A DNA stretch of 9,956 nt, from assembly GCA_964461325.1 (NCBI GenBank), contig CAYWTW010000028.1, forward strand, positions 1-9,956, written 5' to 3'. Positions 5,796 to 9,956 of the stretch are shown in pieces. The notes under the pieces are model-generated. The model did not search any database. It had not been told where the DNA came from and worked only from the letters and a program-made list of their open reading frames with translations. The position numbers and the translations under genes were made by a program. This stretch comes from CAYUVV01 sp964461325. Lineage in GTDB: Bacteria > Patescibacteriota > Minisyncoccia > Phycocordibacterales > JACOZG01. Each line of letters starts with the position of its first letter. Position 1 is the first letter of the stretch.

Positions 5796-6818
5796 TTAGA
5801 ATTGCCCGGTTTTGATCACGTGATCGACAAGGGTATGGGTGTACCCCATCTCATTGTCGTACCAGGCGAGAATTTTGACGAGGTTGCCGTCAACCACGCG
5901 GGTGAATTTGAGGTCGGCGATTGAGGCATAAGGGCTAGCCACAATGTCTTGCGACACCAATTCTTCCTCCGTCACCGTGAAAATATTTTTCCAACGCGGT
6001 TCGGCGGCGGCCGCCTTCAACAACTGATTAACCTCCTCGACGGAAGTTCGGCGCTTGGCGAGAAAAGTGATGTCGGCAATCGAGCCGGTAAGCACCGGCA
6101 CACGGAGCGCGATACCGTCAAAACGATTAACCAGCGACGGTACGGCCAGGGTGACGGCCACCGCGGCTCCCGTCGTCGAGGGCACGATATTGACGGCCGC
6201 GGCCCGGCCGCGACGGTAATCCTTGGCATCGGGCGCGTCCACCAGTTTCTGGGTCGCGGTGTACCCGTGAACGGTCGACAGCATTGCTTTTTCGATCCCG
6301 ATCGTCTGATTCATAATCTCGACCACCGGACTAGCCGAATTGGTGGTGCAAGAAGCATTGGAAGTAATTTGGCAAGTAGCCAAACGATCTTCGTTAATCC
6401 CCATGAGAACCGTCGCTCCGCCAATCCCCGGCGGCGGCTCTCCCTTAACCGGCGCGGAAATCACGACCTTGTGCGCGCCGGCGTCAATATGCAACTTCGC
6501 TTTTTCGTAAGTCTCGAACACGCCGGTCGCTTCGACCACAACCTCTACTCCCAAATCACGCCACGGTAAATTCTGCGGTTCACGTTCCTGCCTAAAAATA
6601 ATTGCCTGTCCGCCAACTATCAACTGGCCATCGCGTGCCTCGACCGTTTGATCGAAACGGCCGTAGGCACTATCGTATTTTAATAAATAAGCTAAATTGT
6701 TAATCTCGCCGAGATCGTTCACCGCGACGATTTTTATTTCTGGCCGTTTAATCGCAATCCGCAGAAAAGCTCGTCCGATGCGACCCAATCCGTTAATCGC
6801 TACTTTGACTTGACGCAT
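5796..6818 (-). CDS. gap: Glyceraldehyde-3-phosphate dehydrogenase, NAD type
   Basis: This 340-residue protein oxidises glyceraldehyde 3-phosphate with phosphate to 1,3-bisphosphoglycerate in glycolysis. It shows the Rossmann start INGLGRIGR (8-16), Asp35 in VAVNDL (NAD preference), the active-site SNASCTTN with Cys157, His184 in STVHGYT, PSTTGAA (213-219) and WYDNEMGY (319-326). Length is normal for the family. The frame is open to 6908, but the extra 30 residues would be encoded across the intrinsic terminator and lack family similarity. MRQVKVAING at 6818 fits and lies eight bases below an extended -10 box. It heads the gap-rpiB-rpe-tkt operon, so the pentose-phosphate enzymes are transcribed together with the enzyme that uses their triose product. 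Confidence 0.97.
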   Translation of the reverse strand: MRQVKVAINGLGRIGRAFLRIAIKRPEIKIVAVNDLGEINNLAYLLKYDSAYGRFDQTVEARDGQLIVGGQAIIFRQEREPQNLPWRDLGVEVVVEATGVFETYEKAKLHIDAGAHKVVISAPVKGEPPPGIGGATVLMGINEDRLATCQITSNASCTTNSASPVVEIMNQTIGIEKAMLSTVHGYTATQKLVDAPDAKDYRRGRAAAVNIVPSTTGAAVAVTLAVPSLVNRFDGIALRVPVLTGSIADITFLAKRRTSVEEVNQLLKAAAAEPRWKNIFTVTEEELVSQDIVASPYASIADLKFTRVVDGNLVKILAWYDNEMGYTHTLVDHVIKTGQF

Positions 6819-6826
6819 ATACCAAA

Positions 6827-6835
6827 ATTTTAACA
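6827..6835 (-). promoter_or_regulatory. Extended -10 promoter of the gap operon
   Basis: The minus strand reads TGTTAAAAT, an extended -10 (TGn plus TAAAAT). The ATG at 6818 follows after eight bases, so the message is predicted to be leaderless. At a 17-base spacing the -35 would be the T-tract of the upstream terminator, which is not a good match; the TGn motif would have to compensate. Confidence 0.5.
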
Positions 6836-6848
6836 TCCGCGCCAAAAC

Positions 6849-6885
6849 AAAAAAAGGGCTCGAAGGGGCCAATACCCTTCGAGCC
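6849..6885 (-). terminator. Intrinsic terminator between gatB and gap
   Basis: On the minus strand a perfect 11-base-pair stem GGCTCGAAGGG / CCCTTCGAGCC (6857-6867 with 6875-6885) closes a 7-base loop. One C and then seven T follow. This is a textbook Rho-independent terminator for transcripts coming from murB-gatB or from the promoter-like site at 6948-6975. It separates that unit from the gap operon, whose promoter lies directly below. Confidence 0.88.
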
Positions 6886-6941
6886 GAGAAGCTACGGCCG
6901 TGACGCACGGCCGCCGAAGAAGATTAATTAGAGAACAATCC
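6849..6941 (-). ncRNA. Candidate small RNA or terminated leader, about 90 bases
   Basis: A promoter-like pair (6948-6975) predicts a start near 6941, and the intrinsic terminator ends the transcript near 6849. The predicted RNA would hold a weak hairpin AGAGGA-TTG-TTCTCT (with one G-U pair, its 5' edge near the start), then a strong hairpin CGGCCGTG-CGT-CACGGCCG (6895-6913, eight pairs), then the terminator stem. It has no plausible coding frame. I do not recognise an RNA family. The alternative is simply the structured 3' end of the gatB message. Confidence 0.3.
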
Positions 6942-6947
6942 TCTGTC

Positions 6948-6975
6948 AGGATACACGACCAGATTTTACTGTCAA
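6948..6975 (-). promoter_or_regulatory. Promoter-like TTGACA/TATCCT pair upstream of the hairpins
   Basis: On the minus strand a perfect TTGACA (6970-6975) is followed by 16 bases and TATCCT (6948-6953, 4 of 6). A 10-base palindrome CAAGCGCTTG (6973-6982) overlaps the -35, and a DnaA box abuts it. The weak -10 is the main doubt. Confidence 0.4.
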
Positions 6976-6980
6976 GCGCT

Positions 6981-6989
6981 TGTGGATAA
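6981..6989 (-). promoter_or_regulatory. Perfect-consensus DnaA box
   Basis: The minus strand reads TTATCCACA, identical to the strong DnaA box. It lies in the gatB-gap intergenic region, five bases upstream of the TTGACA element. I saw no second box, no AT-rich unwinding element and no origin-linked gene, so this is not an origin. It could be a DnaA-regulated promoter or a chance match. Confidence 0.4.
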
Positions 6990-7000
6990 GGGGGCCAACG

Positions 7001-8416
7001 CTATTTTAAGGCTTTTTTTAGTAAGGATTCCAAAATTTGGGGATTGGCCGAGCCTTTGGAAAGCCGCATTCCAACTCCGACGAGAAACTGGAGCGCCGTG
7101 GTCTTGCCCGCGCGATAATCCTCGGCCACTTTTTGATTGTCCGCGATTATCTGGAGTACGATTTTCTGCAATTCGCCCTCGTCGCTCTTCTGCATCAATC
7201 CCAAGTCGCGAGCCAGCTCTCTCGGGCGGCGCCCACTTCCACGAATCGCCGCTAATAAATCTTTGACTCCCCGAGACGACAGCTCTCCCCGATTAACCAT
7301 CCGCACCAATTCGGCCAAATCCTCGACTTCGATTTTTAAACCGCCACCATCGACAGCCAATTTGGCTAAGTCGTTAATCAAATAATTAACCGCCAACTTT
7401 ATTAACTCCACCTCTTTTCCCAATCGCCCCGAAACTTCCTCAAAAAAGGCGCTGAGTTCAAGATTGGAAACTAAAATCTCGATATCGGCCGGCTTCAGGC
7501 CGTAATCGCGATGATACCGGACGCGTTTGGTCCAAGGCAATTCGGGCAGGGTTGTGACTAGATTTTGAAATCCCTGTACGGCACCAATCTGAAAAGCTGG
7601 CAAATCTGGTTCAGGAAAATAACGGTAATCATCCGATGACTCCTTAAGACGCTGGGAAAAGGTTTGACTTCGACCTTCATCCCAACCTCTCGTTTCTTGC
7701 GTTATCTCCTTTCCCGCCTCCAATAGTTCAGACTGTCGCTTAATTTCATATTCAATCGCTCGTTCGACCGAACGAAACGAGTTCAAATTTTTCACCTCCA
7801 CCTTGGTCCCAAGCCCCCCATTGTCAAGGTTAAACCTTGACAATGAAATGTTGGCCTCAACGCGCATCTCGCCCCGTTCCATATTGGCGGCGCTCGCGCC
7901 AAGGTAGCGCAAGAGTAATTGAAGCTCGCGGGCAAAAGACGCGGTCTCGGCGGCCGTTTTCAACACCGGCTCCGTTACCAACTCCATCAGGGGCACCCCA
8001 GCCCGATTAAAATCAATCAGACTATAATGCGGATCGCTATCATGAATCGAGCGCGCGGTATCTTCTTCTAAGTGAACCCGTTTAATCGCCACGCCGTTTA
8101 ATTCACCGCCCAAAACGAGCGGGTGCTCATATTGGCTGATTTGGTACCCCTTCGGAATATCCGGGTAAAAATAACTTTTGCGGTCAAACTCGGTGTAATC
8201 AGCCAGACGCCCGCCAAGAGCCAGGCCCACGCGTAAAACTTGACGCACGGCCTCGCGATTAATCATCGGCAGAGCGCCGGGATGAGCCAAACAAATTGGG
8301 CAGATGTTCAGGTTGGGCGTAGCCGGCTCCGACTCGTTTCGGCAAACGCAAAACATTTTAGTTTTGGTCGCCAGTTCGGCGTGAATCTCCAAACCAATCG
8401 TTGGAACAAATTTCAT
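7001..8416 (-). CDS. gatB: Aspartyl/glutamyl-tRNA(Asn/Gln) amidotransferase subunit B
   Basis: This 471-residue protein is the tRNA-binding and kinase subunit of GatCAB, which turns Glu-tRNA(Gln) or Asp-tRNA(Asn) into the amide form. The start TIGLEIHAELATKTKMFC is typical. C23-x-C25 and C39-P-I-C42 form the zinc site. YFYPDIPKGYQISQYEHP, IHLEED-type HLEEDTARSIHD, DFNRAGVPLMELVTEP and GTKVEVKNLNSFR follow. The C-terminal part (about 325-471) is the helical YqeY-like tail. The frame is open to 8488, but that start would overlap murB by 44 bases; MKFVPTIGLEIH at 8416 matches the family. It lies 28 bases after murB. gatA and gatC are not in the window. A long palindrome occurs inside the gene at 7819-7845. 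Confidence 0.96.
   Translation of the reverse strand: MKFVPTIGLEIHAELATKTKMFCVCRNESEPATPNLNICPICLAHPGALPMINREAVRQVLRVGLALGGRLADYTEFDRKSYFYPDIPKGYQISQYEHPLVLGGELNGVAIKRVHLEEDTARSIHDSDPHYSLIDFNRAGVPLMELVTEPVLKTAAETASFARELQLLLRYLGASAANMERGEMRVEANISLSRFNLDNGGLGTKVEVKNLNSFRSVERAIEYEIKRQSELLEAGKEITQETRGWDEGRSQTFSQRLKESSDDYRYFPEPDLPAFQIGAVQGFQNLVTTLPELPWTKRVRYHRDYGLKPADIEILVSNLELSAFFEEVSGRLGKEVELIKLAVNYLINDLAKLAVDGGGLKIEVEDLAELVRMVNRGELSSRGVKDLLAAIRGSGRRPRELARDLGLMQKSDEGELQKIVLQIIADNQKVAEDYRAGKTTALQFLVGVGMRLSKGSANPQILESLLKKALK
7819..7845. repeat. 27-base palindrome inside gatB, 13-base arms
   Basis: The arms CATTGTCAAGGTT (7819-7831) and AACCTTGACAATG (7833-7845) are exact reverse complements around a single A. 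On the gatB strand the palindrome supplies most of the codons for SLSRFNLDN, within a variable loop between the conserved segments EANIS and GTKVEVKNLNSF. It is the longest perfect inverted repeat I found in the window. It could be a DNA-binding dyad, an mRNA hairpin or a palindromic repetitive element that landed in frame. Confidence 0.75.
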
Positions 8417-8433
8417 AGACTGATCAAGTCTAT
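8415..8433 (-). promoter_or_regulatory. Hairpin overlapping the gatB start codon
   Basis: In the murB-gatB message ATAGACT-TGATC-AGTCTAT forms a seven-pair stem with a five-base loop. The last two stem bases are the AU of the gatB AUG. It could limit gatB initiation, but a short A/T-rich stem may also be chance. Confidence 0.3.
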
Positions 8434-8444
8434 CACGCTCATCA

Positions 8445-9410
8445 CTACTGACCCAGATACCGCACCTCTTCTTCCAAGGTAATGCCAAAACGCTCCTTAA
8501 CTCTGACCTTTAATTCCGCTGCTAAATCGCGCGCTTCTGCCGCACGGCCGGCGCCGCGATTCATAATCAAATTACCGTGAAAACTCGCCACCTCGATACC
8601 ACCTCGCCGCCGGCCGCGAGCACCGACCGCCTCCAGCAAATAACCGGCCGGGATTTTGCCGTCAATAATTTTGCTCTGATCAAGTCCGGCCAGTCGGTTA
8701 GCCGGCACGTCTTTCGCCAACACGTTTTTGAAAAAGCTCCCCGGGCACTTGAGGCCGGGCGCGTATTTAGTCAGACGGATTTTAATAATTTCCCGCGAGC
8801 GGCGAATAAGATCCGCGCGTTTGCCCGGCAACAGACGGAAACTCGCGCGGCGCACTATCCAATCCGGCCGCGTCTTGAACGCGCTCTCCCGATAAGCAAA
8901 GCGGCAATCCTCCTTGGTCAAACGTCTGACCCTGCGACCATCAAAAATTTCTATCTTATCCAAATGGTCAGACACGCATTGGCCGTACGCGCCAGCGTTG
9001 CCAACAATCGCGCCGCCCACCGTCCCGGGGATACCGCTCAAACTTTCGAGGCCGGCCAAGTCGTTTTTGATGGCAAAATTGATCAACCGCGCGAGCGGAA
9101 TACCGGCTTCCGCCAACACGCTTCGGGCCCCCGAGCGCGCCAAGCCGCCACGGCTCGCGCGATAATGAATAGTCAAACCGGACAGTAACCCGTCTGGCGG
9201 CACAACGTTACTACCGCCAGCGATCAAATTAATCTTCAGCCCGGCTGAACGCGCCAAACGCCAAGCGGCGGCCAGTTCATCTGGCCGCCGTACCGTTACC
9301 AAATATTCCGCCACTCCACCTAAACCAAAAGTGACCAACGGCGCCAGAGGAACTTGCCGACGGAGTCTTAATCCGATTCCCCGAAATTTTTGTTCGAGTG
9401 TTTGCGCCAA
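8445..9410 (-). CDS. murB: UDP-N-acetylenolpyruvoylglucosamine reductase
   Basis: This 321-residue FAD enzyme reduces UDP-GlcNAc-enolpyruvate to UDP-MurNAc with NADPH, the second committed step of peptidoglycan synthesis in the cytoplasm. Visible are LVTFGLGGVAEYLV (25-38), the FAD-binding IAGGSNVV (63-70) and SGIPGTVGGAIVGNAGAYG (125-143), YRESAFK with Arg174, GSFFKN with the proton-donating Ser225, and TLEEEVRYLG (311-320) carrying the catalytic Glu. All three catalytic residues are therefore present. The start is a TTG at 9410: the in-frame stop at 9420-9422 rules out an upstream start, and no ATG lies near enough downstream. It begins one base after the stop of a 30-codon microprotein gene, which suggests translational coupling. 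Confidence 0.95.
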   Translation of the reverse strand: MAQTLEQKFRGIGLRLRRQVPLAPLVTFGLGGVAEYLVTVRRPDELAAAWRLARSAGLKINLIAGGSNVVPPDGLLSGLTIHYRASRGGLARSGARSVLAEAGIPLARLINFAIKNDLAGLESLSGIPGTVGGAIVGNAGAYGQCVSDHLDKIEIFDGRRVRRLTKEDCRFAYRESAFKTRPDWIVRRASFRLLPGKRADLIRRSREIIKIRLTKYAPGLKCPGSFFKNVLAKDVPANRLAGLDQSKIIDGKIPAGYLLEAVGARGRRRGGIEVASFHGNLIMNRGAGRAAEARDLAAELKVRVKERFGITLEEEVRYLGQ

Positions 9411-9411
9411 A

Positions 9412-9504
9412 TTAATAGATTAACTGCACGACCACCAGACCGATCATCGCTCCGATGATTAGGAGAAACACCAGCCACTCACGCCAACTCTGCCAGTCGC
9501 CCAT
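9412..9504 (-). CDS. Putative 30-residue single-pass membrane microprotein
   Basis: An ATG frame of 30 codons ends in TAA one base before the murB TTG. It encodes a Trp-rich, amphipathic start (MGDWQSWREWL) and a continuous hydrophobic segment from about residue 11 to 29 (VFLLIIGAMIGLVVVQLIY). That is a typical single transmembrane helix. The start lies six bases after the stop of the PKD/FN3 gene, so it fills the gap between the two exactly. No Shine-Dalgarno is visible, as for most genes here. The function is unknown. It might tether, regulate or simply couple translation to murB. A 7-pair inverted repeat (9443-9459) inside it leaves open that the stretch acts as RNA structure rather than protein. 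Confidence 0.5.
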   Translation of the reverse strand: MGDWQSWREWLVFLLIIGAMIGLVVVQLIY

Positions 9505-9510
9505 TGGCGA

Positions 9511-9956
9511 TTATTGTGACAGAACGCGGAAGAAATAGGTAGTGTTCGGTAAAAGGCCGGTCAGGGTAACGGCGTGTTCCGTTACCTTGGGATCGTTATC
9601 GCTCGTGGACGAAGAAGACGCGTAGCCGAAGTTGGGCGCGGCATCAAGGTCAATCGTCGGGCGCGAAACGGTGTCGTAGATTACCCGGCTATTCGACGCC
9701 TTGTCGGTCGTCCAGCGGATTGTCGCCGTCGTCTGACCAACGTCCGTCACGTGGATGTTCGAGATTACGGGTTTGGTCGGCGTCGGCGTGTCGTCGTCAG
9801 CTGAATTAATAGTAATAGCCACAGAGCCAGATACCTGATTGTCAGTAGTGTCCGTCACTGTTAAGGTGACGGTATAATTGCCTGCCTCATCGTAGGTTTT
9901 ACTTGGCGTCTCGCTCCCGTCCTGCGTCCCGTCGCCAAAATTCCAGATATAAGAGT
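9511..9956 (-). CDS. Secreted PKD plus fibronectin type III protein, C-terminal part only
   Basis: The frame is open to the right edge, so the N-terminus, any signal peptide and most of the protein are missing; 147 residues are visible. The first 50 or so are the end of a PKD domain (SYIWNFGDGTQ, then TYDEAGNYTVTLTVTD). An acidic/Thr-Pro linker (SADDDTPTPTKP) follows. A fibronectin-III-like domain then runs to the stop, with TTATIRWTTDKASNSRVIYDT and VTLTGLLPNTTYFFRVLSQ. Such modules occur in extracellular adhesins and enzymes. No sorting signal or membrane anchor is seen at the C-terminus, so retention at the surface would depend on the missing part. An internal ATG at 9858 exists but splits the PKD domain and is not a real start. 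Confidence 0.85.
   Translation of the reverse strand, partial: SYIWNFGDGTQDGSETPSKTYDEAGNYTVTLTVTDTTDNQVSGSVAITINSADDDTPTPTKPVISNIHVTDVGQTTATIRWTTDKASNSRVIYDTVSRPTIDLDAAPNFGYASSSSTSDNDPKVTEHAVTLTGLLPNTTYFFRVLSQ

Noticed and set aside
5814..5825. 12-base palindrome GATCACGTGATC in gap
   Set aside because: It lies in conserved C-terminal codons and is short enough to be coincidental.
6819..6908. 30-residue N-terminal extension of GAPDH
   Set aside because: It would be encoded across an intrinsic terminator and lies before the family's normal start INGLGRIGR.
6981..6989. Replication origin at the DnaA box
   Set aside because: Only one box, with no cluster, no unwinding element and no dnaA, dnaN or rpmH nearby.
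8417..8488. 24-residue N-terminal extension of GatB
   Set aside because: It overlaps the conserved C-terminal codons of murB by 44 bases, and MKFVPTIGLEIH is the usual GatB start.
9565..9586. Inverted repeat GGTAACGG-6-CCGTTACC in the FN3 domain
   Set aside because: It follows from the codons of VTEHAVT, a common FN3 motif; not a terminator.

Overview
The window looks like a chromosomal segment of a small-genome, host-dependent bacterium of the Candidate Phyla Radiation (Patescibacteria). This is inferred from four things: transketolase split into two genes, a PaaX/Cas2-fold regulator with no Cas1 or CRISPR array, compact genes with almost no Shine-Dalgarno sequences, and secreted PKD/FN3 and dockerin/beta-helix proteins beside core genes. 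TGA ends the epimerase gene, so the recoded-UGA lineages of this radiation are unlikely. Coding is dense. No gene-free stretch exceeds 300 bases; the longest gap is 6819-7000.

All genes but one lie on the minus strand, so the order of reading is right to left. At the right edge is the C-terminal end of a secreted PKD plus fibronectin-III protein (9511-9956). A 30-codon single-pass membrane microprotein (9412-9504), murB (8445-9410, TTG start) and gatB (7001-8416) follow. The 182-base gap after gatB holds a perfect DnaA box, a promoter-like TTGACA/TATCCT pair, two hairpins of which the second is an intrinsic terminator, and an extended -10 promoter just before the GAPDH start.

Next comes a tight carbon-metabolism operon with gaps of 5, 8 and 5 bases: gap (5796-6818), rpiB (5320-5790), rpe (4685-5311) and the N-terminal transketolase subunit (3813-4679). 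Rpe, RpiB and transketolase interconvert C5 phosphates and feed glyceraldehyde 3-phosphate to GAPDH. The C-terminal transketolase subunit (1384-2382), which should be the direct neighbour, is separated by a visibly AT-rich block of about 1.4 kb. That block carries two unknown three-helix membrane proteins (minus) and a PaaX-like/Cas2-fold gene (plus). Near-identical 20-base sequences lie just before and just after the PaaX-like gene; the upstream one is a hairpin inside its promoter. At the left edge a secreted dockerin plus beta-helix protein (1-1359) runs out of the window.

Points most worth a second look: the repeat-bounded PaaX/Cas2-like cassette between the transketolase halves; three promoters with a TGnTAWAAT box only 7-9 bases before ATG, implying leaderless mRNAs; the structured gatB-gap intergenic region; a 27-base near-perfect palindrome inside gatB; and the membrane microprotein before murB.
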